64,000 nt of DNA, from contig CABFPE010000005.1 in NCBI GenBank assembly GCA_900660155.1, positions 4,254,276-4,318,275 on the forward strand. Reading direction: 5' to 3'. Position 1 is the stretch's first letter. Every line of letters starts with the position of its first letter. The stretch is from Hofstenia miamia (Eukaryota > Xenacoelomorpha > Acoela > Hofsteniidae). Below are positions 11,667 to 24,048 of the stretch, piece by piece. Made by a program: the position numbers and the translations under genes. Under the pieces are notes generated by a model. That model made no database searches, had not been told where the DNA came from, and saw only the letters and a list, made by a program, of their open reading frames with translations.

Positions 11667-14150
11667 TTATCGAGCATTCATTCCCATCTCAGATAAAAAC
11701 ATTAGCATCTCAAACTTTTTAAAAGCCATGACACTGTTTGAATGGACATGAAAACACCAAACAGAATTAAATAATTTAAGAACAGAACTTAAAAAATTGC
11801 CCAACCTCAATACAACTTACTTTTCCAAAGAATTTATTGTCAAGTAGGACACCAGCTCAGTAGCTATTGGGAGCTACTTTAAGCCAAATCATCAACAGCA
11901 TTGAAACACCTATTCAATTTTTAAGTTGAAAACTTAAGCCCACAGAACTTAATTATGGCTTGACTAAAATTGAAATTCTTTGTTAATTGAAGATCTAAAA
12001 AATTCAGATACATTTTTTTTGGACAACCTTTGTACTGATAATTCAGGCCTCAGTTGATGAAAAAAATTCTCCAGTGATCATTCTAACATCAAGATGGATT
12101 GAGTACTTAACAAATCATCCATTGCAAAGGGAAACAACATACCAATGCAGATCTTATGAATGCACTCCTTCAATATAACACAATGATGCCAAACAAATTT
12201 ATAGACAAACTCTCACTTGCTTATTATCTCACTAAAGCAAACAAAATTTGTTTGATAAAAATCTTCTAAGATTTAGATAACAGCAACTGTATCAGATCCA
12301 AGATCTACAAATTGGAACTGAGCTTAGATAATTTCTTCATTCTCAAACCTCAAAACTTTAGCATTCTGGGCTTACATGATTTCAGGAATTTAATTGCCAC
12401 ACTTATTCACACAAATCTTTTTCTACATAGAATATGCCTGCATCACTGTCTCATGGTTGACAAATGCTTTGAAATTGACATTTCTTGCAGGCACAATCAT
12501 ACAAAATCATTGCTGATAAATGGGATCTACCTTCCATCACAGACATTCATCTTTCTTTTGTGTACAGTCAATCAATCAACACTTTAAATGGAGTAAAATA
12601 AATGCAGTTCACCCAACAGACAATACATTGCCATCATATCTGACACAGTGAAAAAATTCATGTGGGGTGCTACATTTGACAGCAAGTTTTGCCATTACTT
12701 GAGAAACAATTCTCTGTTATCTTTGCTCTATTTACAAAAACAGATATCTCATTCTACTAATGTATACTTTGCAAATCAAAATGCACTCTTTTTTATCAAA
12801 AATGAAATTCTTTTCAACTTTTATATTAGAAAATATCTGGAATGCTCATATACTGAGATCTCCACATCCATGAAATTCAAAAAGGATGGCAAACCAATTG
12901 AGACCATAGAACTTCAGCAGCAATCTGCCACACAACTGCAAAACCAAGAAGGTTTATTAAGTACCACACAGTTGTTACTTACACCACAACATCAGCAACA
13001 GATCAATGAGACCAACATCAAGAAAACTCTGTATTGACATCAGTCCTACAAATATAGAGTGGATCAAAACTGACTCTGATAATTATCTAACTTGTCTCAA
13101 AAATGCAGAAACCATGGATGCTATTATAGTAATGCAGACAGGTGAACTATTTGGTGACCATAGGAATCACTTGGTTAGAATTAACACCAACACCATAGCT
13201 ATCTCTGGAAGATTGCATACAAATTGAAAACAGTTATTGCATTCTCTTGTTATCACTGCAGCAATACAAACAGCATGGTGATCAAGCAAAGAAAAGAAAG
13301 AGAGATTAATCCTACCATTCAAAGATAATGAATAATATGTTAATAGTGTTGGCGACCTGATAAAAACACTCAACTGTGATTGTTGCAATCAAAGCAAATC
13401 TAAACTCATTAAGGAAGATGATGTTTCCTACTTGTATGCAGATGGTCACATATCACTTGAGTACATCTTCAGAAAAGGAAAACCTATCACAGAACAAATC
13501 AAATACATCAAGTCAAGCATTTCCAAGTTATGTACCAAAAATATAATTTTGTTCTTTGACATAGGTGACTTGATATGGTGTAATTTAATACAGGAAACTC
13601 TTCAATACTACAATATTTCAAAGAAAATAGAAATTATGACAATGATGTGAGCAAATATAACAGATCTGAAACTAATGACAGAAGAAATTGATACAAGCAA
13701 CATTTCAATATTTTTCAATGAAGTGAAGAGTCACTCAAACATATTGAGCTTCTTCACTTTCTTCTACCTTGAAACCAAAATCAGAGAGGAAGACACACAC
13801 ATGTCAGATATTGACACTCAAATGACTCTGTTAATTGCAATCAAAGGTTTATGTCTATATCTCAAGATTTAACATCTTTACAAGAAAACTTAACACCTTC
13901 TAAAATTCTCTCACTACCTTCCAATGGATGGAAAAACCTAAATTTCAAAACTTTGCAAAGAAAGTCAGTTCTCAACTGGAAGCTCTTTGCTATAGAACCT
14001 GTTATATGGATTATTCAGATCTTTTATTATGGAATAATCCTGAGCCCTCACATTGGTGTTGCAGGCTCAGCCTCTACTTGATCCCTACAAATTTGAAATT
14101 GTGGACCTAAAAATATAGCTCAGTTTAAGGGGGTGTGGTATAAAAACATT
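11667..14150 (+). mobile_element. LTR-element ORF3 fragment (fossil), plus strand
   Basis: Plus-strand coding remnants parallel ORF3. They include SDTVKKFMWGAT near 12640-12680, a Gln-rich stretch near 12910-13010, YADGHISLEYIF near 13434, a strand ending NIILFFDIGDLIW near 13540-13580, and FFYLETKIREEDTHMSDID near 13762-13820. A purine tract (AAGGGGGTGTGG, about 14128) follows, as in the copy at 5021-5034. No gag or pol is associated. The copy is broken in several places and looks old. Confidence 0.6.
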
Positions 14151-14369
14151 CATAAAATATTTACTACATGAATGTATGGGGAATCATTAATTTCAATGTT
14201 AGAATTACAAACTTATTTCAATTAGTAATCTGACAATATCATCAATCATGCTATATTTTTAGTTTAAATATTTCTGTTAATTTACATAGTATTTCTGACC
14301 ATTGACTATTGATTATTATACCAGTCTGATATTTACTCACATTGACAATAGTTTGTAATTATGTGATAA

Positions 14370-14645
14370 TGTAGAATCACAGGGGCACTCTCACAACTCA
14401 AGTGACACTGGGTAACTCTTAGGTTCTTCTGAAGGTTTCAAAGATAGCCATCACAGAGAATGACCTGCATTCTAACAGAAAAAGAAAAACATTGGTAGTT
14501 CATCAATTTCATTAAAGAAAAACTGAAACCAATAACTGAGAAAGCATTCCATATAGCAACCAATTCACATGGCATCATGCCAAAGCCATATCAAGAAAGT
14601 CATCCTGACTTGCCAAGGTGCCAATTGTGTGTCTCAAGTATTAAT
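14370..14645 (-). repeat. Left (3') LTR of the Ty3/Gypsy-like element, partial
   Basis: This matches the outer third of the right LTR (24049 onward), from TGTAGAATCACAGG to CTCAAGTATTAATTT. The differences from the right LTR are mostly transitions. Confidence 0.7.
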
Positions 14646-17400
14646 TTAGCTTGTAGTTTTGTTGTGAAGCCAGAAGAACTGAATTTTGGGAAGGCATGAG
14701 CAGATAGGACAATTCCTTGTTAGTACATTGAGTCTCCAGGTCAAGGTATCAAAGAAATGTTTGTACAGGCAGAGACCTTTGAGAGTGATCATAAGCATCA
14801 TTAACAGGTCTGTTTCAGATGTGTGGGCGTCCTTGGCACTGATGTGTGTGTCTAGGTAGAAGTGGAGGAAGACCTCCCATAGAGAGCCCATCAGTGTAGC
14901 ATGATCCATGAATAGGGAACAGAAGTCATTTACATGCTGGAGGGTCATTCACATCAGCTCTCAACATAGTTATGATCTCTATCCTTTTTGTAATGCCATA
15001 ATATCTCATGATAGTTTTGACATTGTTTATCCACAAGAGGTCACCACTGGCTTGAAAGAGAATGAGGACACAAGGGTCCAAGGTAGAGATCTTCTGGTGT
15101 ATCTTCTCAAGTTGTGTGGAGATCTGCTGACCCTTTTGGAAGATATCCTTCAGTGTAAGGCAACCATCAATGTAAATACATTCAGGGTTGTCCCTTCCAG
15201 CAGCATGTTGTGAGTGTCTTTATACTCCTTGGTTTGTGTTGCCTTGGCAACTTTTGTGACAGTAGACATGTAGTTAATTTTCTCTGTGAGATGGGTAGAT
15301 ACCTTCTTATGGCCCTTTTGAACTCTCCATGTTGGCAGGATCAGCAGCATCATCAAGCAGGATGGCAGGATACACAGCAGGTTGTGCTTATTGGCATTGG
15401 ACCCAACTTGGGCAAATGCAACCTTCTAACATAGAGTGGTGGTCCTAATTATAACCAGGTAGTTGATCTTGGCTTCCTGGATGGAATCCCAGAAGGCTCC
15501 ATGTAATCCATGACTTTGCAGCTTAGCAACTTGTGCAGCATTGATCCAGAGGCAAGACTTGTTGCATTCCACGTCCAGGGCTAGTTGTTGCCTAGGTGAT
15601 TGTAGAAGCACCAGCTCTGGCTTTGTAAACACCACTTCATTTATCCCAGGATGTCATTATCATGATTTGACTCAATGACTCATTCAGTGATCAAGGGCTC
15701 TTCTGCAAACTCATCTGGATGGTGCTCTATGGTTAAGATGCATTTGTTTTCTGAAATTAACCAAGTGGGTGTTGGCTTTGGCAAAGTGGCAGCCTCAGAA
15801 AATTTCTCCAAGTTAATGGCTTTGATGAGTGCCCTTGTGGATAAAGGTACCTCAATGGTGGAGCATGCAAGTAGCTCTTCTTCCCAGTAGAATTACTTGG
15901 GTGACCTCATCATTTGCTTGAGGACAATGATGGGGATGATTTCTCCAGCTTTACTAGTTTGTCATCAAGTCTTGATAAATTTATTATAGCCACCATCAGG
16001 GTAATTCATGCATTGCAAGTTGAAGAGGACCTCCATCTTGGCTGGTATGCTGTAGTGTTCCACTAGCTCTAGAAACTGCATGGTTGAACCAGACTCACAG
16101 CAATTTAAACATTTGGTGCACAGCAGCACATACTCAGAGTTGATAGATGGAAACTTGTTTCTGTGGTGGTGCCCCACATATACTTCTTGAGTGTGTCTGA
16201 GAAGATGTTCAAGTCTGAGAAGGCAATCCATAAGCAGTTGACTATCATCTGTGGGGGCAGGCGCCTGAGCAGGTTACTTGAGCTGACAAGGAGGGCATAG
16301 AATTTCTGGAAGTGCTCCATTGCTTTCTTGGATTTTCCAGGGGATGCAGGTAATGAGCATGAATGCAACAGCCAATTTTTTACTTTCCAGGCAGCTGGGC
16401 AGATGGTGATCTTGTGAGTACAATGCTTTGCCAATCATTTGCAGGCTGCTTTGTCAAGGGGCAGCTGAATCTGCACATCATGGGTGAGGAAAGCAGCTAT
16501 GATATAGGATCATAAAATTCTCCATCCTGAAATGCAAACTTTTGACTGGGTCAGGGATGCTATCTTTTCTACTCCTCCTTGAGGAACATTACAAGGCAGA
16601 TGTTTTCAAACTTTGGGAGTTGGTAGGCGATTTTGATCTTCTCTAAGATCTTGGGTTGAGTGATTGTTGACACAATCAAAGCTCTGGATTTGCTTTTTGT
16701 TGTTAAGGAACTTGCAGAGATGTGAGAGAGTAAAATCCTCATCAAAACTGGTGTGCACAGTGCTGCGCCAATAGGGCAGAGGTTGTTTGCCTTGCATTTT
16801 GGAGTCATAGCAGATTATGGTGTTAATGTGGGGCCTTCTTTCTGAGTTGATAACAAATGGAATTATGTCCACTGAACAAGTTAGTGTCTTTGAGTTGAAC
16901 ATCCAGCATAACTTATTTTTGGTTTCTTCTGACAGATTATCACAAATGAAGTGGATGGCTTTTTATGTGTCAATAAAGTGGGGGTGCAAGATCTTGTCCC
17001 TGACCTTAGAGGTTTTGTGCTTTTGTTCCTCCATTTTCCTGGACCAGACACTTGCTGAATTTTGAGATGAGGGACTGGGACTAGAAGGGGCTTTCAAGTC
17101 ACTTCAGGACAGGGTAAATTAATTACACTAGCAAAGGGCACTCTAGGAGTCTCCTCAGGTTCCCATGCAGAGGTTTGTCTCTGCACATAGTCATTCAAGG
17201 TCTGCTCCTGCATAGTTGCAGGAATCTTGCTCCTGATAGTTGTCTCCCCAAGTAGTTGTGAGTACTGCTACATGAGTCCTCTGTTTGGTATTCTCATTTA
17301 CAGGAAGTGCCTTTGCTTATTTGTCATGGGGATGTGGCTCAGCTTGTCTCATCTCAGCAATTTAGTTGTCATCTCATGTGGCATCTGATGGGTGGTTTGT
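14646..17400 (-). mobile_element. ORF3 of the Ty3/Gypsy-like element (unknown product)
   Basis: Coding remnants continue for about 2.7 kb after integrase, in the place where env lies in errantiviruses. From N to C there is a basic region near 17000, IICYDSKMQGK near 16790-16815, KNWLLHSCSLPASP near 16330-16375, SDTLKKYMWGTT near 16170-16200, IDGCLTLKDIF near 15135-15170, a strand CVLILFQASGDLLW near 15045-15095, and YLDTHISAKDAHTSETD near 14805-14860. No signal peptide or membrane anchor typical of env was seen. The DS motif, the strand ending in GDL and the terminal D-x-H-x-S block resemble SGNH/GDSL hydrolase blocks I, III and V. That is an inference; the product is otherwise unrecognised. 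Other copies lie at 4990-6742 and 11667-14150. Confidence 0.55.
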
Positions 17401-18345
17401 TCTCAGATCATTTCATCATGGTTGCTAAACAAAGAAATGAGATATAATTCCCAATCCTGGGTATTTAAGTGATCTAGATATTGTTGCTCTCTCACTTTAT
17501 GTTTAGGCAAAACATGAGTAGCTATAGTGTTGCTACTACTACTGAGGTTACTATCATAGGTGACCTGCATGAGGTCATCTTCCTCACATTTGGTGAGGTT
17601 ATTATAAAATTGAATTTCATTAAGCCTGTCATCAACAAGGGAAAACCTGCTATTAGCATTGATGACTGCATTATTAATATTTTTAATAGTGCATTTAAGT
17701 TGCTGAAAATGGGCAAACTTTCCATTACTCAAGAAATACTGGCAGCATGCTCACATTGTGGCCAAACATGGCTTTAAATTGGCTGATTTTGGTGGTGGAA
17801 TGAACAGCAGTGTTGTAGAAGAATTTCACAGCCTCTATCACTCACTTCCTGTTATGACCAGCAGCCTGAGCAAAAGCAACTCTATTCAATATAATAACAG
17901 TACAATTTAACCTTTTGATGACACTGTTCAACTGTGGGTGTTAAGCAGTAGTGAAGTTGTGTATAACCTCTAACTCTCTCATAAGAGTTTCCATCAAGCT
18001 GTTCTCAAACTGTGGGCAGCTGTCAGACACCAACTGCTCTATAGGCCTGAACTTGAAGATCTATTCCTTAACTACCTTTTCACTGATCACCTTAGTGGTG
18101 GTGCTATTGAGGGGAATGAGTCTACCATACTTTGAGAAATGGTCAATTAAGACAAGAAGGTATTGGAAACCCTTGTCATTGTGTGAAAGTTTTTCCAAAT
18201 CCATGTGCACCACTTTGTTTATTCTCTTGGCAGCATGACTGTGCAATTTGACTTGTTGTTCAGGGAAGTATCCCATTCCTTGGAGAAGGCAGGTTTCACA
18301 CTTGTTGATGATGTCTTGGACAGCAGCACAGATACTAATAGTCAC
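17401..18345 (-). mobile_element. Integrase region of the Ty3/Gypsy-like element
   Basis: The N-terminal zinc region ends in INKCETCLLQG. The core follows with VVHMDLEKLSHNDKGFQYLL and LIDHFSKYGRLIPL, and then FYNTAVHSTT and FKAMFGHN. These are standard features of the Ty3/Gypsy integrase catalytic core (first catalytic Asp in MDL, later YNT.VHS.T and MFG). The product would insert element DNA into the host genome. The region is a broken fossil. Confidence 0.85.
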
Positions 18346-18456
18346 ATATCATGCATTAAAAGTTCTCTTGGTCTGGATGATGCCTAAATGACCATGTTCA
18401 TGAATCTTCTGAACTAAGTCTCATAAAAACTATTTGGGGACTGCCAACCAGTTGTT

Positions 18457-19090
18457 TCAACTTTGAGTATAAAGTAATCTGGCATCATTCAGCTTCCAGT
18501 TGTAATGTTGGAAATAGTGACTGGCAACAGGACTCAAAATACAGTTCATGTCTTTCAACTTGGCTATGATTTCTGACAAAATTTTGTCATGTTGCTGATG
18601 TGCTATGATTTCCTTTTCAGAGATTTCCTTAACAAGGCTGGGGAGGATAGCTTTCCCATGTCTATCAGCATTTATGTCAGGAAGCTGTTTGTATTTACTG
18701 GTGTGAATAAATCTGTAAAGAGTTTTTTCACCATGCAGTTTCCTGAGGTCTTGTTCATAACTGGAGAGGGCAGTCCAGTAGTCCATATTAAGGTGTAGTC
18801 TCCCCAGATGGTGCTTGATGATAAATGAGAAGTCATTTAAATACTTGATCCACTGGGCAACAATATTTGATTTATCCCTGGAGAACTTCTTTAGCCATGC
18901 TAGCACAGAGTTATCTGTGCACAAAGTAAATTTGCAGCCCAAGGGAAAAAAGCAAAACTTCTTAAGACTCTTGATGAGTGCTAGCATCTCAGACTTTGTA
19001 GCACCATAATTTAATTCAGCATTTCTAAATTTCCAACTGAATTATTGTACTGGGCTCTCTCTACCATCAATGATCTGGCTCAGTACACCA
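18457..19090 (-). mobile_element. RNase H region of the Ty3/Gypsy-like element
   Basis: LALIKSLKKFCFFPLGCKF, then LCTDNSVLAWLKKF and IAQWIKYLNDFSF-type blocks with IIKHHLGRLHLNMDYW, match the Ty3/Gypsy RNase H domain. That domain has TD..ALxWL followed by W...L..F.F.I.H..G...N..D. It lies directly between RT and integrase, as expected. Confidence 0.8.
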
Positions 19091-19469
19091 CTGATTGCAA
19101 CAGAACTAGTGTCACAGTCAACAAGAAATTCCTTTGAATAATCAGGTGTATTAAGACTGGGTATCTGTCTCAGCTCCATCTTAATGGAATCAAGTTCCTC
19201 CTGTTCCACTCAGGTCCAGCACAATTCCACCTTCTTCCTTAGTAAGTTAGAAATATGCTTGGTTTGATTTGCAAGCTCTGAAATAAAAGCACCATAATAA
19301 TTGAGGAAGCCCATCAGGCACTGTACATCTTTATGAGATTACAGAGTTTCTATATGCTCAAGATGATCTTTAGCATCATTTTTAATAGATATGCATCCCA
19401 TCCCGGTTCTATCACTCTTCCAAGGAAGGTAATGTGTGGCTGTAACAGGGAACACTTGTTTCCATTGAC

Positions 19470-20073
19470 TCAGATACCTGATCTGTCTAAGAGATTAAGA
19501 GTTTGCCCCAGCCTTTCCAGGTGTTCAGGAAAGGTATTTTCAGTAACAAGAATATCATCCATATAGGCTGTGATGCCTGACTTGAGTATGTTGGTGCCAT
19601 CCATCTCTAAGCACACAGGTGACATAGCACTGAAATGTTGTGGGGGCATTGCAGAGCCCAAAAGCCATATACCTCCACTCAAAGAGACCATATGGAGTAA
19701 TGAAGGCAGTCTTTGGGATGTCAGCAGGCTTCATGGGCACCTACCAATAGGCCTTGCACAAATTGAGGCAGGTGAACAACTTGTAACAACTAGCGTCATA
19801 GAGAAGATCTTTGATCTGAGGAAGCAGATACATGTCCTTGACTGTGACATTGTTCAATTTCCAGAAATCCACACAAAAGCAGTACTTATCTCCCTGTTTT
19901 ATGAAAATGGTAGGCACTGCATACAGGCTATTACTAGCCTGAATAATGCCACTTTCAATGAGATTGCTTAGGATGCGTTCAAATTCTTCTTGGAGGTTTT
20001 CTGGGATTCTACTAAAAAGAAGGCAAATTGGACAATCATTCTTAGTTAAGATAGAGTGTTGTTTGCCAACCAC
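19470..20073 (-). mobile_element. Reverse transcriptase region of the Ty3/Gypsy-like element
   Basis: Recognisable blocks in order are [85 protein letters not shown] and HLERLGQTLNLL. The FG(M)CNAP.TFQ and YMDDI motifs are the hallmarks of Ty3/Gypsy RT. The enzyme would copy element RNA to DNA. The region is broken. Confidence 0.88.
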
Positions 20074-20694
20074 CTTACCAATACTGATTGAACCATAATT
20101 GAAAACTTTGTGATGCTGCTGGAGCAGATGAGAAAGGCTTTGTGCTCTTCCAAGCTAAGGTGAGGATGAGTCTGTTCATTAACAAGAGGATCTAGACAGT
20201 ATTGTTCAGCTCTGCCAGATCGTGAATAGCAGTGAGTATCAGTAGACAGGCAGCAGCCTGGAATTCCAGACAAGCTGGAGATGCTACAATTTTCAATTGA
20301 AAAGGGTCTATCTTGACCAATGAACTAGAACTATTTAAGATAGTAATGTGTGTTCTACCTTTAAAGATGTTACACAGTTGATTCCAGTGAAACACTTCCC
20401 CTTAAATCTGGAGACCATAGCATCACCAGTATATGCAGAGTCAGTGGTGATGGGGACATGTTGCCAGTGATGCAGCTCAACAATAACCTTCTCAGAAAAA
20501 CTTAATGAGATATCCTGTTCTGGAAAAGTGGTGAGTTCCTGCTGGCATTCACTTTTGTGGATAGAAATTGTATTGTTCCCATAGTCAATGATACATGAGT
20601 TCTGCTCAAGAAAATCATTTCCAAGAATTATATCATACAGAAGTGGCTGATTGCAGTTATCAATAACAATTAAATCAACAACAAACAGCTCCTG

Positions 20695-20943
20695 TCAAAT
20701 GCATAGTTCCAGGTCTGGTACATGACCTTTCAAAGACAATGAATTCCTGGAAGCATCCAACAGGCAAGCAGTGGATGGAAGTAAATAATCTTGTGATAGA
20801 CACAACTTGGAGCAACAAGTGTCACTTATGATGGAGGCACAGGCCTTGGTGTCAATAGTAAGATTAATTAAAGATCCATTGATATCCAAAGGGATAATGT
20901 TAGTATGCAACAGTGAAGTGATTACCAGGATTTGTGCCCACAT
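20695..20943 (-). mobile_element. Aspartic protease-like region of the Ty3/Gypsy-like element
   Basis: Translation contains LINLTIDTKACASIISDTCC and a later CLLDASRNSLSLKGH. This has the shape of a retropepsin (hydrophobic strand, D-T-x-A-x-x-x-I, then a flap region). It lies between gag and RT. The assignment is by motif and position. Confidence 0.65.
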
Positions 20944-20970
20944 TTTCTAGGAGGTGGTGCTCCAGCTAGT

Positions 20971-21893
20971 TTAACAGGTCACCAAGCTGACAGGTGAATC
21001 AGGAGGACACTCTTCCATTTCTGGTTTAATGAAGATGAAACCCTTGCCATCAGCAACCAAACAAATCATGGCATGGGATTGTGATTTAGTGTGGCCCTTT
21101 TGAACACAGCAAAGACAGCATGTCTGCTTGAGATCAAACTTTGGCTTAGGAACAGAGGCGCTTGAAGTGATGGGAGGTTTCAGAGTCAGGTGACTGATCT
21201 TAAGTTCTCTGGCATCCTTGTTGATGTGTAATGTATTATGTAGCATGCATACAATACTGATGGCTTTACAAATAATCTGATTAAGATCAACTTCTGGATC
21301 ACACTTGAGCTCAAGGCAACTGCATATATTCAAAGGGAAACCTTTACAAATGTAAGAGAAAAGATCATGCCTTGAGTACTCTGACGCCAGCTTGCTCAAA
21401 CAGAACAACCTTTCTACTTGTGTGATGTATGTGCAGATGTCATCACCAGTTTTAAATGAGAGACCACATAACAGCATCTTATATTGGTACTTAATGTGAG
21501 GCGCCTTATAGTGGTCCTCAAAGTATCTGATGAGAACTTGATAGTTGGTTTTTACATTGTGGTCTAGCATCATATACTGATTGTACACAAGACCTTGTAA
21601 ATAAGTAGGAAACTGAGTGACTGCAGTGTCTTGGGTAGCTTTATACTGCTTCATAGTTAGTTCAAATAGAAAGAACCATTCTTCAAATAACTGTGAAATC
21701 TCATTGATCTTTCCAGTGAACTTGGGAAGAACTGAGTGGTGATTAAATAGATTAACAGTTTCATTCCCAATAGCAAATGAGAAACAAGTGAATTAAATCC
21801 AGTGCTGTGAGGAGCAAAGTTCAGGCTGCTAGTGCTTACACTGGGGAAACCCTGAGTAGGAGTCCCATTATGAGACAAACTACTAAAATCCAT
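20971..21893 (-). mobile_element. Gag region of the Ty3/Gypsy-like element
   Basis: A helical capsid-like stretch includes TYLQGLVYNQYMMLDH, YFEDHYKAP and LSFKTGDDICTYITQVERLF. It is followed by a C-x2-C-x3-G-H-x4-H zinc-knuckle-like motif (CCLCCVQKGHTKSQSH) near 21070-21125. The sequence order (F.....Y..AL..LF..R..GE.V..Y..R...L) is that of Ty3/Gypsy Gag capsids. Confidence 0.7.
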
Positions 21894-22251
21894 TCAGAAA
21901 AACAATTCCAACAACTTGGGAGAAAACATCCAACTGATTAGGAGAGACAAATAACAGCTGACAGTAAGCAGCAAAGTGTAGGGTACTGTAATCATTCCAA
22001 TTACTAGAACAACAAAACAACAACAATGTAACCACCAAAAACAAGTAAAAACAACCAGGGTTTGGTAACAGCTTCAGATCACAGAATTGCAAAGTGAAAA
22101 TAATGTAAGAGGTAGTGTTATGCATTTATTGGTGGTGAAATAGATTAGTGCTCAGGGGAAATCCATCCCAGCTGACTCACACCAAGTGGAAAAAACAAAA
22201 CCAAATACATTAAAACAACAAGAACAGTTCTGTATCATGTCAGCATCACAA

Positions 22252-22727
22252 TGTAGAATCACAGGAGTGCTCTCACAACTCAAGCAGCACTGGGTAACTC
22301 TTAGGTTCTTCTGAAGGTTGCAAAGATAGCCATCACAGAGAGTGGCCTGTGTTCTAACAGAAAAAGAAAAACATTGGTAGTTCATCAATTTCATTAAAGA
22401 AAAACTGAAACCAATAACTGAGAAAGCATTCCATATAGCAACCAATTCACATGGCATCATGCCAAAGCCATATCAAGAAAGCCATCCTGACTTGCAAAGG
22501 TGCTGATTGTGCATCTCAAGTATTAAGTTCTAGCTCAAATAAACAATTTAGCTCATAGTTCTTGTTAGCTCCACTCATGTAAATAAATATAATAATAGCA
22601 TGTATTTACCATGCATTCTCATTGGCCAACAGCATATTATATGTGCATAGTGTGATGTTAAGTGCATGGACAAAAATGATCAAAGTGAAAGTTGTTATTC
22701 CCTACATGTATACTTAGCCTTAAAGTG
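22252..22727 (-). repeat. LTR start left of the gap (probably redundant)
   Basis: This starts TGTAGAATCACAGGAG and runs into the N block. It duplicates the first part of the right LTR at 24049-24887. Confidence 0.6.
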
Positions 22728-23727
22728 NNNNNNNNNNNNNNNNNNNNNNNNNNNNNNNNNNNNNNNNNNNNNNNNNNNNNNNNNNNNNNNNNNNNNNNNN
22801 NNNNNNNNNNNNNNNNNNNNNNNNNNNNNNNNNNNNNNNNNNNNNNNNNNNNNNNNNNNNNNNNNNNNNNNNNNNNNNNNNNNNNNNNNNNNNNNNNNNN
22901 NNNNNNNNNNNNNNNNNNNNNNNNNNNNNNNNNNNNNNNNNNNNNNNNNNNNNNNNNNNNNNNNNNNNNNNNNNNNNNNNNNNNNNNNNNNNNNNNNNNN
23001 NNNNNNNNNNNNNNNNNNNNNNNNNNNNNNNNNNNNNNNNNNNNNNNNNNNNNNNNNNNNNNNNNNNNNNNNNNNNNNNNNNNNNNNNNNNNNNNNNNNN
23101 NNNNNNNNNNNNNNNNNNNNNNNNNNNNNNNNNNNNNNNNNNNNNNNNNNNNNNNNNNNNNNNNNNNNNNNNNNNNNNNNNNNNNNNNNNNNNNNNNNNN
23201 NNNNNNNNNNNNNNNNNNNNNNNNNNNNNNNNNNNNNNNNNNNNNNNNNNNNNNNNNNNNNNNNNNNNNNNNNNNNNNNNNNNNNNNNNNNNNNNNNNNN
23301 NNNNNNNNNNNNNNNNNNNNNNNNNNNNNNNNNNNNNNNNNNNNNNNNNNNNNNNNNNNNNNNNNNNNNNNNNNNNNNNNNNNNNNNNNNNNNNNNNNNN
23401 NNNNNNNNNNNNNNNNNNNNNNNNNNNNNNNNNNNNNNNNNNNNNNNNNNNNNNNNNNNNNNNNNNNNNNNNNNNNNNNNNNNNNNNNNNNNNNNNNNNN
23501 NNNNNNNNNNNNNNNNNNNNNNNNNNNNNNNNNNNNNNNNNNNNNNNNNNNNNNNNNNNNNNNNNNNNNNNNNNNNNNNNNNNNNNNNNNNNNNNNNNNN
23601 NNNNNNNNNNNNNNNNNNNNNNNNNNNNNNNNNNNNNNNNNNNNNNNNNNNNNNNNNNNNNNNNNNNNNNNNNNNNNNNNNNNNNNNNNNNNNNNNNNNN
23701 NNNNNNNNNNNNNNNNNNNNNNNNNNN
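22728..23727. other. Assembly gap, 1000 N
   Basis: Exactly 1000 N, so the length is a convention and not a measurement. Long open frames across it are meaningless. Confidence 0.98.
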
Positions 23728-24048
23728 CAACTGATTAGGAGAGACAAATAACAGCTGACAGTAAGCAGCAAAGTGTAGGGTACTGTAATCATTCCAATTA
23801 CTAGAACAACAAAACAACAACAATGTAACCACCAAAAACAAGTAAAAACAACCAGGGTTTGGTAACAGCTTCAGATCACAGAATTGCAAAGTGAAAATAA
23901 TGTAAGAGGTAGTGTTATGCATTTATTGGTGGTGAAATAGATTAGTGCTCAGGGGAAATCCATCCCAGCTGACTCACACCAAGTGGAAAAAACAAAACCA
24001 AATACATTAAAACAACAAGAACAGTTCTGTATCATGTCAGCATCACAA

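Noticed and set aside
22666-23922. Very long open frames on both strands
   Set aside because: They are created by translation through 1000 N.
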